A DNA stretch of 64,000 nucleotides, taken from assembly GCA_034769895.1 (NCBI GenBank), contig CM068368.1, positions 689,703,877-689,767,876 of the forward strand, written 5' to 3'. The position numbers were made by a program, and so were the translations under genes. The notes beneath the pieces were generated by a model. The model had not been told where the DNA came from, did not search any database, and saw only the letters and a program-made list of their open reading frames with translations. Every line of letters starts with the position of its first letter. Positions within the stretch are counted from its first letter, which is position 1. The DNA is from Magicicada septendecula. Taxonomy: Eukaryota > Arthropoda > Insecta > Hemiptera > Cicadidae. Positions 45,087 through 55,873 of this stretch are shown piece by piece.

Positions 45087-46478
45087 TGTTTTGCGAATTG
45101 TGTAATTCTGGCGGCGCTATGCTTCCAGAAATTGTCGTCCCCCGACCACCGGGAGGAACAGAAATTGCCCCACCCTCTCACCCCAGTTCTCCAGAAATTT
45201 TCGGTGGTAGATGGATTTAAGGAGGACCAGCTGCTGGTTTTCTTGGACCTTGTCCTGCAGTTGGCAGCCTATCCGGGTATATCCGATGGGGAGGTCTTGT
45301 GCCTTATATACCCGTATTGCCAGGGTACGTTGGCACAGAAGGTCACCAACACTTGGCGTCGGGGCGGCACGGTCGACACTTTTCATGGGGAAGTGTTGGA
45401 TTACTTCATATATCCTCCACGACGTTCCCAGCTTAGGTTGGATTTATTTTACCGTTATCAGGCCGACGGAGAGCCGTTGGGGGATTACGTGCAGGACATA
45501 CGAAAAGCTGCCCGGGTATTAAGATTAGGGTTGACCGACACCGAAGTCCTAGATATAATTATAGGAGGACTGAATTCCCAAGACAGTTCCCGTTTAAGGT
45601 TTGGGAATCGTCCAAATTGTTTCGCGGAGATGGCCCGGTGTTGTGCTGCTTCAAATACTGTCCGACCAAAGGTCGCGGTAATTGTTCCGGTAAATCCATT
45701 TCTGCCCAAGGTGGATCCAGAGCCGATAACATCATCATCGCCTACGCCGGAAGATGAGAAGTCACTTGATGGTGGAGCTTTACCATCGTCAGTAGAAGTT
45801 AATTTAGACATTGCACATGGACCTGGACAGCGGGATTCCAGGTTGAGTACTGTTGAGGAAGTTGTAGTTGCTGAGAGTGGTGAAGAAGAGGAATCGAAGG
45901 AGGAGGCAGAAGAGTGGTCTGCACATGCTACGTAGGGGAGTATAAGTGTAAGTGTTAGGGAGGCTGCAAGTGTTTCTGAGGTCGCGGATGGACTAGGGGA
46001 TGTCCAGTCTGCAAGTGTGGTAGAAGTAGATGAGGTAGAAGTTGGGGAGAAACTGGGTGGCAGCGTTGTAGAGTTTGTGGGTGAGAATGATGTAGTGTGT
46101 GAAGATGTGCAGACGCTTTCTGTAAGTATTGTTGAGGATTCCGAGGAATGGAAAGTAGTTTCAGACGGACCAGGGGAGCAACTAGAAGATGAAGATGTGC
46201 AGTGTCGTGATGATGATTTGGATTATGTAGAGGAAGAAAAGGAAGAGGTGGAAGAAATAGAACCAGAAGCAATTGTAGAAGAGAAGAAGATAGAAGCAGA
46301 GGAGTTAGAGGTTGAGGATAATCCAAATCGGGGTAAACGTAGAAAGGTAAGTTACCTTGATTATAATTTAGATGAAATAAATCAGTATTGCTCTACACAA
46401 GATAGTTTCTCAGAGAGTGATGACCACAAGGAACGGGTTCCTAAAGTTCGTCATAAAAGGGTGAGACAAAGCGGTTAA
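45087..46478 (+). pseudogene. gag: gag-like frame of E with one in-frame TAG and a shifted start
   Basis: One frame runs from 45087 to 46478, broken only by TAG at 45933-45935. The first part reads like a retroelement gag: L-D-Y-F-I-Y-P-P-R-R-S-Q-L-R, F-Y-R-Y-Q-A-D-G-E-P-L-G-D-Y-V-Q-D-I-R, L-D-I-I-I-G-G-L-N. The frame has no ATG at its start; the likely start ATG at 45119 is in another frame (M-L-P-E-I-V-V-P-R-P-P), implying one indel near 45200. After the TAG come about 180 mostly acidic residues and a basic end, R-G-K-R-R-K-V-S-Y-L-D-Y and R-H-K-R-V-R-Q-S-G, which may be the C-terminus of a lost pol. No zinc knuckle. Confidence 0.65.
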
Positions 46479-48432
46479 TGGGTAGCGGGTGGATGTTCCC
46501 CACAGTCCCAGTGGTGTACATCTACTTCAGGGTTGCGCCCCTGCCTCCGCGAGCCTTGGTTTTCTCCACCTATCCTTATTACCGGAGGGAACCATGTCCT
46601 TTACCTTAGTCCTAGCTGTTGAACTTTCAATGATCCTTGCCCTTATCATCTTCCCAATTTTCCTACCCCTCCCCTCAGAAAACAAAGTAAAAACCAAAAA
46701 AAAAAAAACAAATAAAAATTAGAAAGGAAAAAGCAAAAAAAAATTAGAAAAGGAAAAAAAAAATATCCGAGAGGAGTTAGAGTGAAGTTAGTTGGAAGAG
46801 TTGTGACTACGTGGGTAGTGAGTTTAGTGTCGTTTTCATTTTTTGTTGTTGTAGTTTGTCGTTTATTTTTTTGTAGAGTCCTGGCCATGCCGCATTCCCT
46901 AGTTGCTTTCCGTGGTAGTTATTTTTGATTAAGTGTAGGTTGTTCGACGTGGTCGTACTGAAGTAAAACCCCCCTCGTTAGTTCTGCAGTATTGAAGACC
47001 AAGTGAAGGGATTGATGTTCGCGTGCCCTCGATGCGGTTTTCTCTGTCCGGCTAATAGGGGCCGTCCGCCCTAGTATAGGGATGTTTTTTTTTAACGACC
47101 AGTTAGATATGTCAAGGATATGTGATGCCTTGTTTTAGCATATGGCTGGTCAGTCCATATGTGGACAATAAAGTTATGGGCGCTCACATACCAAGGTATT
47201 AGTTACCTTGTTTTGGTCTTCGGACGCGTGTGTGAGTGGCAGCAGGAGGAGTAGGTGGTGGTCACCAGAGAGTGTGACGTATTGGGGCGGTCCTGTGGGG
47301 TTGGTCTGGCGGAGAGGGTCGCATGAGGATGGTTGCATTGGCGTGGTGATTTTCCAATCCAGTAAGAAAGGGGGGGGGTTTGTTGTTGTCCTGAGTAGGT
47401 ATCAAGTTGGGTCTCAGTTGGTGGGCAAGCCTCAGGAGGTCAGAATAGCTAGGTAGGAATCTTTCTTTTGTCTTTAGCTGTATCTCTCTCTTGTGCTGTA
47501 GGCGGACTCTGATCAGGTCAGCATGCAGCACCCGCACACTTACATAATACATATCTTCTTTCGTCTCTTTCGTTTTCCTTTTGAATTCTGTGCTCCTGAG
47601 AGCAAGCTCAGCTGAGCCAACCCAACCACGACGTCCACTGGTATCTTTTGGGGAGAGGTACACTGCAGGGTACCCTCCTGGCCTTTAACGTTGGGGCAAC
47701 TATGTTGCCCTTTTGGGGTGAGTGTGTGCTGAGTCAAAAGATTCAGCGCTAGTTCAGTCATTTTATTGGCAGTTTTGACGTTATTGGCAGTACGAAAGTT
47801 AAGGACAGTACAAAAATTAAAGTAATAATGAGTGCTGCTCCCTACCCGGAAGAGCAGAAACTACAGTTTTCGACACTTCGCCTTTTGATCGGTGTCGGCA
47901 TCTGCTGAGTTTTGCAGCAGTTTTAAAACAGTGCTGCAGCCTGGTGAGATTTTCGTTACCCAAACGAGGACGGCGTTCCGTTTTTCTTGTCTCTACAGGG
48001 AAGTCTAGATGATTGCCTCGTGGTAAATTCCTTCGGTGGAGAGAAGTGTGAATTCCATCTTCTACTTCTTATAACTATGGTTAGATAGTTTCTTAAACGA
48101 CTGCGGTGAGTTTTGATTTCATTATATTAATTATATACTAAATTTCACGGGAGAAAACGTTTTTTTAGTAAGCTTGAGTAAGCCCCCACTTGTCGAAGCA
48201 TGCGTTCCGAGATACGTAATTGTTGTAAAGTTTTTATAAACCAATAAAACTTGATTATTGGAGTGTCAGAATCTCGGCCTTAATACCTAAAGTACAATAA
48301 CCACAAAATAATTAAGTTTGAACTTTCATTAACACTGATGTAACGAGATTCTGTTGAGCACTTAACCTATTACACAATGTGTCGTTATTAAGTGGTATAA
48401 GGTTTTGCTACAATATCTGTAAAACTTTATAC
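46479..48432 (+). other. E noncoding interior, left of F
   Basis: No recognisable domain. Short frames (46489-46722, 47208-47456, and minus-strand 47262-47663) do not look like proteins of any family I know. A-rich tract at 46698-46760; AATAAA at 47167. Pol and env were looked for and not found. Confidence 0.5.
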
Positions 48433-50452
48433 TATAACGAAACATTGTTATCAATGTTTATCGTTCTAACTGGAGTACGCATAATAAGCGTTATCTGCTA
48501 CAATTGTACATTTAGAAGGGTACAGATAAGATTTTATATAGCAAACAAAACAGATAACAGTCCACCTGCATAAATATGTATAATTTTGTCGGCACATGTC
48601 AGAAGTGTTTTAAAACTTAAATAATAAAAAAATGACAAAAGATTAAGAAGAACTAGGTTGACCAGTGAATAGTGCGGAAATGTAGCTTTATTTAGACACC
48701 AAACACATAACGAGATAGTGAGAGTGTCGTGAACTATAAGCGTTTTACTATTTCACACCTTTCGCGGTGCTAATTAAAGATCGCGTGTATACATAGCTAA
48801 TAACTGTGTTCAAGACACGTCTAACAAACAACTTTGTTACCTAAATAAATAAAGGATTGGTGAGGTATTCGCCGATAGAAACTCATTTGCACACGTGGCT
48901 TTGCCCTATAAACAGTGAGCCAAAACGAGCATCTGTCTCATTCATAAAGTATTCGTTGAGTCGTACACACGGAACGATACGCTGCAGAAGACGCTTCAAT
49001 GAGACGGCAGACACCTGAGTGACTACAACTACGTACTACGGACATCAGACTATACCCGAGGCCAGAGACGCTGTGTCCATGACGATAAAGGAACGACGCC
49101 TAGCCTAGCTGTTCATACACCGCTAAGCGACGCTGACGGAGGTTTCGAGAGGAATAGCTGTACTCAACGCCGACGCCTGAGACCCGTGTACATCTGTGTA
49201 ACATGAAATCATCAAAACAGGTGACCTGATATGGTTCAGGGTTCATAATAATGTTGTAAAACACAAAAAGTAAATGAAAAGCCGCTATAAGCGAAATTGA
49301 ACAGTTTTAAATAATTGATAAACATTTAATTATATAGGCGGTATGACTAAAGCCTAAAGACACTTTTAAATGTTGTACTGTATATCATATAGAGACATTT
49401 ATTCGAAAAGACAGAACATTTAGATAATGTGTGATTATTATAATAATATGTTAATAAGAGTGCAGAAAGACTCTAAGCAAATGTTTTCATGAGATTGTGC
49501 ACTGTATAAAGAATTATATTTGATAAATTAAATGTGATAAATTAAGGGAGAGTGCAGAGAAGCTCTAAGAGTGTTCTCAAGATAGTAGATGTCACAAATT
49601 TTATTGTTTCATATTAATTATTGTTGATAGCCAAGCAGGCTGAAGAGTAGAATAATTAAAAGGGAGTTACCCTTAATAAAAGTGTTTATATTAATAATAA
49701 TTACCATAGAGATAACGATAAATATAACCCTTGTTATGTTCATTTAAAAAGTTCGTATTTTATTTTTTCATGTATAAAGAACAGGGTTACGGATTTCATA
49801 GAATGAAATCAATTCAGTATTTCCATTTTATTAAATAATTAAATTCAATATAACAAAATGATTTTTTTTAAATGAATTATAATTACAGGCAGACAGTGTG
49901 AAACTGCCCATATATGTGTGTATATTTCCATGTTATATGTTTTGTGTATATACTGTGTATTGTATGTCTTATTTTCAGGAACTTATAAATGATGTACTAA
50001 GATATATGATTTTAATATGTGATTGTTAGATGTAAGCATTATAACAATATATCACTAGAGAAAATATGTGTAAAGTAATATTCAAGAAAGAATATAAATT
50101 AGTGGAACCCGCCGTAAATCGTGTTAAATATTTGAAATTCTTTTTATTATTATGATTTGTTTAAAGATAAGCACCTTGAGGGTGACAATTATAATCATTG
50201 GAATGATAGACTAAAAAGGTAGTTTTCATTTATTCACAATTTATACAACTCAGCTTCCTAAAATAATTCTTTTGGAAACACATCGTCCCAACTCGTTACC
50301 TGATACCTAATAAGCCCAAATCCCACACCTAATAGCCGGCAAAGCAGAAAAGTACCATATACTGCAGGTAAGTGTTGGCATGGTATACCCTAACCAGGTC
50401 CATGTAAAACTCATAATCCATAATGAAAGAAATCATAAAAAGATGTGTTGCA
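48433..50452 (+). repeat. 5' LTR of F (2020 bp)
   Basis: Begins TATAACGAAACATTG and ends TGTTGCA, so it lacks the common TG start, but the ATAC duplication fixes the ends. TATA-like CCCTATAAACAG near 48904. Near 49457 and 49550 the motif GAGTGCAGA..GCTCTAAG-type is repeated. Confidence 0.93.
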
Positions 50453-50855
50453 AAAGAAAATGTCGCTTCCAACGTGGGGCACGATTAAATAAATAAATAA
50501 AAAAAAAAAAAAAAAAAAACATAATACGAAAAAAATTAAAAATTAGTTAGAAGTTAAATAAATATAAATTCACGTAGAACAAATATTTAGAGTTGATGTG
50601 TAATTATTATAAAACGTGCATTTATATGTTGAATGTAGCTGATAAGAACGTACAGTTAGCGTTATCAGTAGAGTAAACAAAGGGGAGCTTAGATAAATAT
50701 TGTGGTTATCAGAAACTGATACTACAGGCGCCCAAGATAACGGTTGTATGTTGATGAATAAATGACTACCAATATTTAATAATAAGCCAAATAATTAATA
50801 ATATACAAATTAATAATAAATATTTTAAAATCGGTTCACCAAATTAAAATTAAAC
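50453..50855 (+). promoter_or_regulatory. F leader with primer-binding site
   Basis: TGTCGCTTCCAACGTGGGGC at 50461-50480, eight bases after the LTR, resembles the tRNA-Lys-type site TGGCGCCCAACGTGGGGC with one change and two extra T. A run of 21 A at 50499-50519 follows. Gag starts at 50856. Confidence 0.6.
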
Positions 50856-52397
50856 ATGGCACATAAACAAGAGGTCAGTTTAGCCGACATAATGAAGAAG
50901 TTAGAAGCCAGCAACGCTGAAAACGTAAAAAGGTTTGAAGAAATAAAAACTAGTGGTGCTGAAACTATGAGAAGATTGGAAGCCAGCAACGTTGAAAACG
51001 TAAAAAGGTTTGAAGAAATAAAAACTAGTGGTGCTGAAACTATGAGAAGATTGGAAGCAAGCACGTCAGAAATTCAGAAACTATACGCGTATAATGCTGA
51101 AAGTAAGGTAGAAATTATGGAACGAATGGAGACCTTAGAAGGTAAAGTTAAAGAGTCTCTAAAACAACAAGCGGTGGTGATGAATGAAAATTTCGAAGAG
51201 CAGCGAAAAAGACTACAACAAAATTTTAAATCTATGGCCGACACACTGGACCAGAAACTCGAAAAAATTACGCATCGACAAGATACCAAGATACAAGTCA
51301 TCAGCGAGTTGGTGCAGAGTAATGTCAGGAAGACCATGAAAATTGAAGAAGAAACAAAAAGTCTCGCCGCAGCAGACGACACCATCAAGAAATCTATCCA
51401 ACACCATGACAACAGGGTAGATCAGCTGGAAGTCAAGTTAAAAGGTGATGTAGACCGACTTACACGAGAAGTGAGAAGACTACCAACACAAGCGTTAGTA
51501 TACTCGACCGTACCTAGAGAAGAGAGACCCATTAACTATTTTAGAGGATCCAGAGGGGAAAATCCCATTGAATTTCGTATCAAATGTGAGAAAGAATTGG
51601 ATAGTATTGGATCTATTCTCAGTGACAAAGATAAAATAGACTTTGTAAGCCGTTACTTAAAAGATGCAGCAGCCAGTTGGTTCACGATGGTGAATGACGA
51701 TTTAAAAACGTATGAAGAATTTAAACTAGCATTCGAACGGAGGTATTGGAATGAATACATACAAATGAGAATACGAAATACACTGGAATTTGGTAAATAT
51801 AATCCAGGTAAGCTGTCTGAAGATGAATACGTCATTATGTTAGTAGAGAGGAGTAAACATTTACGTCCCGCTTTAACACAAAAAGAATTAGTCATTAAGC
51901 TTGCTAATCATTTCAGCAGGAACATCCAACTAGCTATACATGTTCAGGGTATAGCTACCATTGAAGATCTATTAATACTTTTAACACAGATGGAGGGTGT
52001 AATCCGTGAACGAGACCCACCAAGAGGAGTTCAGCGAGATAACCGGAACCAAAATCAAGATAGAGGTACGTGGTATTCGCAAAGATATCGCCAAGAAGAT
52101 AAAGGCAGAGAAGATAGACGTACAGACGATGAAAAATATCCGAAAAACAAAAATGTATCATATGATAGACGCCATGAAGATGGACGAACATATGAGAAGC
52201 AGGAGCAAAATAATGAAAGAGGTAATTACAAAGGAGGTTACCGATGGCCGAATTCGTCGAAACGATTTTCGAAATCATGGACATCCGATAGGAATGCAAA
52301 TACGCAGGCGATTACCGTTGAGAAAAAACAGAAAGAGACACCGAGAAACACTGATGAACGTAATAAACCGTCCACATCGAAGACTGAAAATCAATGA
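50856..52397 (+). CDS. gag: Gag of element F (513 aa)
   Basis: Intact ORF from ATG. Residues 1-215 are a long coiled coil opening with an exact-period tandem repeat of 25 residues (75 bp; L-E-A-S-N-A/V-E-N-V-K-R-F-E-E-I-K-T-S-G), two full copies and part of a third. About 225-385 is a retrotransposon capsid: I-N-Y-F-R-G, A-A-S-W-F, Y-E-E-F-K-L-A-F-E-R-R-Y-W, Q-K-E-L-V-I-K-L-A-N-H-F, the same fold signature as A1 gag. The last 125 residues are Arg/Lys/Gln/Asn-rich without a CCHC knuckle, probably binding RNA by charge. The TGA (52395-52397) is followed in the same frame by integrase. It would make particles that could package its own RNA. Confidence 0.9.
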   Translation: MAHKQEVSLADIMKKLEASNAENVKRFEEIKTSGAETMRRLEASNVENVKRFEEIKTSGAETMRRLEASTSEIQKLYAYNAESKVEIMERMETLEGKVKESLKQQAVVMNENFEEQRKRLQQNFKSMADTLDQKLEKITHRQDTKIQVISELVQSNVRKTMKIEEETKSLAAADDTIKKSIQHHDNRVDQLEVKLKGDVDRLTREVRRLPTQALVYSTVPREERPINYFRGSRGENPIEFRIKCEKELDSIGSILSDKDKIDFVSRYLKDAAASWFTMVNDDLKTYEEFKLAFERRYWNEYIQMRIRNTLEFGKYNPGKLSEDEYVIMLVERSKHLRPALTQKELVIKLANHFSRNIQLAIHVQGIATIEDLLILLTQMEGVIRERDPPRGVQRDNRNQNQDRGTWYSQRYRQEDKGREDRRTDDEKYPKNKNVSYDRRHEDGRTYEKQEQNNERGNYKGGYRWPNSSKRFSKSWTSDRNANTQAITVEKKQKETPRNTDERNKPSTSKTENQ

Positions 52398-53675
52398 CTA
52401 TATTCTGGAGTCTGTATAGAAACACATGAAGCTAAACCACAAGATGTCAGGGTACTTAGCAACATAACATACAAACCCGAGAGAGAAGTACAAGAATTAC
52501 TACGTAATCTCGCTAGAGAGCAAGATAAAGATCAGCGATTACAGAATATAAAAAATAATCCGTTACCTATAAATTATTGTGTGAAAGATGGAATTTTATT
52601 TAAGCTTATTAATTATGATTGGAAAGTTGTGCTATCTCATGACATGTTACAGCAATTAATTATGCCATGTCATCGTAGTCTAGCTCATGCATCTCCATTG
52701 AAGTGCTATTTAACTATGAAAGAAGCCTTCACCTGTAATAATATGTTCAGAAAAATTAAAATAATTGTTAGGAAATGCCATGATTGTCAAACAGCCAAAC
52801 ATCCGAATTTAAACACTTGCGTTGAAATGGGGAGTATCAGAACTAAGAAGAAGGGGGATATAGTTGCACTTGATTTCCTTGGACCACTCCCGCGATCAAG
52901 TCGTGGGTACCGCCATATAATTGTGACGGTAGATGTGTTTACCAAGCTAGTAAAGTTATATGCTGTACGAAGACCCACCATGAAATCTGTTCTGAACGTC
53001 ATCACCCAGAAGTATATACCAAAGTATGGAAAAATGGATAAAGTGTTGACAGATCAAGGTAAGCAGTTTGGTAATAAATTATGGAAGGACGCATTGACAA
53101 GACAAGGTATAAAACCTATACTTACATCCATAAGGCATCCACAAACTAATCTTGCTGAAAGAATAAATAGAGAGTTAGGCAAGTACATGAGGTTATATTG
53201 CTACAATCAACAGAGTAAATGGCCTGACTATCTACAATTTTTCGAAGATGCAATGAATCACAATTATAGTGAAGCTACAGGATACACACCGTTAGAATTA
53301 AGTGAGAATAAAATACCTAAAAGATTCTGGCACAACATGATAAATAAACCGAAAAATTATAATGTAGATTTGCCAATTCAAATAAAAATAAACAGAGCTG
53401 AACGACAGTTATATCATCAAGCAGGTAAAAGGAGAGACCGGTATAATAGAACTCACCGATTGACAAGATTCCAGATTGGTGATAAGGTATTGATAAAGAC
53501 AAATCCTGTGGGAAGTAGTATATTAAACACTTCCAAGAAATTCTTCAGATTATTCTGTGGCCCATATGAACTAAGGAGTCGTCTAGGACCACACACCTAC
53601 ATGGTATATGACCCAGTGAAGCAAAAGGACGTTGGAAAGTACCATGCGTCATCTCTGCGTCATTATATCCAATAA
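52398..53675 (+). CDS. pol: integrase frame of element F, in frame with gag after one TGA
   Basis: The frame is open from 52398, directly after the gag stop, with no start of its own near the beginning, so expression would need readthrough or an internal start. It includes a zinc domain (H-R-S-L-A-H .. C-H-D-C), the core with V-A-L-D-F-L-G-P, L-T-D-Q-G-K-Q-F and H-P-Q-T-N-L-A-E-R (D, D and E; 34 residues between the last two) and a GPY/F end (C-G-P-Y-E-L). All catalytic residues are present and the frame is intact to TAA at 53673-53675. Protease, RT and RNase H are absent, so the deletion junction lies in about 52398-52480. Confidence 0.88.
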   Translation, partial: LYSGVCIETHEAKPQDVRVLSNITYKPEREVQELLRNLAREQDKDQRLQNIKNNPLPINYCVKDGILFKLINYDWKVVLSHDMLQQLIMPCHRSLAHASPLKCYLTMKEAFTCNNMFRKIKIIVRKCHDCQTAKHPNLNTCVEMGSIRTKKKGDIVALDFLGPLPRSSRGYRHIIVTVDVFTKLVKLYAVRRPTMKSVLNVITQKYIPKYGKMDKVLTDQGKQFGNKLWKDALTRQGIKPILTSIRHPQTNLAERINRELGKYMRLYCYNQQSKWPDYLQFFEDAMNHNYSEATGYTPLELSENKIPKRFWHNMINKPKNYNVDLPIQIKINRAERQLYHQAGKRRDRYNRTHRLTRFQIGDKVLIKTNPVGSSILNTSKKFFRLFCGPYELRSRLGPHTYMVYDPVKQKDVGKYHASSLRHYIQ

Positions 53676-53765
53676 TACCCATATGTGATTGTTACTTTAA
53701 GATAAGATTTTATATTCTTTCTAATAAACATGTAATATAACTGACTGTGTATGTACTAAACATAG

Positions 53766-53799
<34 letters not shown>

Positions 53800-53849
53800 G
53801 TTGTTCTGTAAAGCACAAACAATTTTTTTTAAAGCAAGTGGGGGAGTGT
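53676..53849 (+). promoter_or_regulatory. F 3' untranslated end: AATAAA, poly(A) run, polypurine tract
   Basis: AATAAA at 53723-53728, a run of 29 A at 53768-53796, then about 40 bases and the polypurine tract AAGTGGGGGAG (53836-53846) just before the LTR. AATAAA plus poly(A) inside an LTR element is unusual. Confidence 0.7.
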
Positions 53850-55869
53850 TATAACGAAACATTGTTATCAATGTTTATCGTTCTAACTGGAGTACGCATA
53901 ATAAGCGTTATCTGCTACAATTGTACATTTAGAAGGGTACAGATAAGATTTTATATAGCAAACAAAACAGATAACAGTCCACCTGCATAAATATGTATAA
54001 TTTTGTCGGCACATGTCAGAAGTGTTTTAAAACTTAAATAATAAAAAAATGACAAAAGATTAAGAAGAACTAGGTTGACCAGTGAATAGTGCGGAAATGT
54101 AGCTTTATTTAGACACCAAACACATAACGAGATAGTGAGAGTGTCGTGAACTATAAGCGTTTTACTATTTCACACCTTTCGCGGTGCTAATTAAAGATCG
54201 CGTGTATACATAGCTAATAACTGTGTTCAAGACACGTCTAACAAACAACTTTGTTACCTAAATAAATAAAGGATTGGTGAGGTATTCGCCGATAGAAACT
54301 CATTTGCACACGTGGCTTTGCCCTATAAACAGTGAGCCAAAACGAGCATCTGTCTCATTCATAAAGTATTCGTTGAGTCGTACACACGGAACGATACGCT
54401 GCAGAAGACGCTTCAATGAGACGGCAGACACCTGAGTGACTACAACTACGTACTACGGACATCAGACTATACCCGAGGCCAGAGACGCTGTGTCCATGAC
54501 GATAAAGGAACGACGCCTAGCCTAGCTGTTCATACACCGCTAAGCGACGCTGACGGAGGTTTCGAGAGGAATAGCTGTACTCAACGCCGACGCCTGAGAC
54601 CCGTGTACATCTGTGTAACATGAAATCATCAAAACAGGTGACCTGATATGGTTCAGGGTTCATAATAATGTTGTAAAACACAAAAAGTAAATGAAAAGCC
54701 GCTATAAGCGAAATTGAACAGTTTTAAATAATTGATAAACATTTAATTATATAGGCGGTATGACTAAAGCCTAAAGACACTTTTAAATGTTGTACTGTAT
54801 ATCATATAGAGACATTTATTCGAAAAGACAGAACATTTAGATAATGTGTGATTATTATAATAATATGTTAATAAGAGTGCAGAAAGACTCTAAGCAAATG
54901 TTTTCATGAGATTGTGCACTGTATAAAGAATTATATTTGATAAATTAAATGTGATAAATTAAGGGAGAGTGCAGAGAAGCTCTAAGAGTGTTCTCAAGAT
55001 AGTAGATGTCACAAATTTTATTGTTTCATATTAATTATTGTTGATAGCCAAGCAGGCTGAAGAGTAGAATAATTAAAAGGGAGTTACCCTTAATAAAAGT
55101 GTTTATATTAATAATAATTACCATAGAGATAACGATAAATATAACCCTTGTTATGTTCATTTAAAAAGTTCGTATTTTATTTTTTCATGTATAAAGAACA
55201 GGGTTACGGATTTCATAGAATGAAATCAATTCAGTATTTCCATTTTATTAAATAATTAAATTCAATATAACAAAATGATTTTTTTTAAATGAATTATAAT
55301 TACAGGCAGACAGTGTGAAACTGCCCATATATGTGTGTATATTTCCATGTTATATGTTTTGTGTATATACTGTGTATTGTATGTCTTATTTTCAGGAACT
55401 TATAAATGATGTACTAAGATATATGATTTTAATATGTGATTGTTAGATGTAAGCATTATAACAATATATCACTAGAGAAAATATGTGTAAAGTAATATTC
55501 AAGAAAGAATATAAATTAGTGGAACCCGCCGTAAATCGTGTTAAATATTTGAAATTCTTTTTATTATTATGATTTGTTTAAAGATAAGCACCTTGAGGGT
55601 GACAATTATAATCATTGGAATGATAGACTAAAAAGGTAGTTTTCATTTATTCACAATTTATACAACTCAGCTTCCTAAAATAATTCTTTTGGAAACACAT
55701 CGTCCCAACTCGTTACCTGATACCTAATAAGCCCAAATCCCACACCTAATAGCCGGCAAAGCAGAAAAGTACCATATACTGCAGGTAAGTGTTGGCATGG
55801 TATACCCTAACCAGGTCCATGTAAAACTCATAATCCATAATGAAAGAAATCATAAAAAGATGTGTTGCA
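53850..55869 (+). repeat. 3' LTR of F (2020 bp)
   Basis: Reads the same as 48433-50452, followed by the target duplication ATAC. Confidence 0.94.
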
Positions 55870-55873
55870 ATAC

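Larger units (their letters stand above)
48433..55869 (+). mobile_element. LTR element F, Ty3/Gypsy type, with gag and integrase but no protease, RT or RNase H; target duplication ATAC
   Basis: LTRs 48433-50452 and 53850-55869, exactly 2020 bp each and without difference in my reading, flanked by ATAC (48429-48432 and 55870-55873). Interior of 3397 bp: PBS, gag, a single TGA, integrase, AATAAA with a poly(A) run, polypurine tract. The whole protease-RT-RNase H segment is missing between gag and integrase. Identical LTRs mean very recent insertion, so it was moved by enzymes from another copy. Inserted in E. Confidence 0.93.

Noticed and set aside
46646..47663. Minus-strand frames in E considered as an env or accessory gene
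   Set aside because: No signal peptide, cleavage or transmembrane pattern of an envelope protein; driven by A/T runs and GC-rich noncoding DNA.
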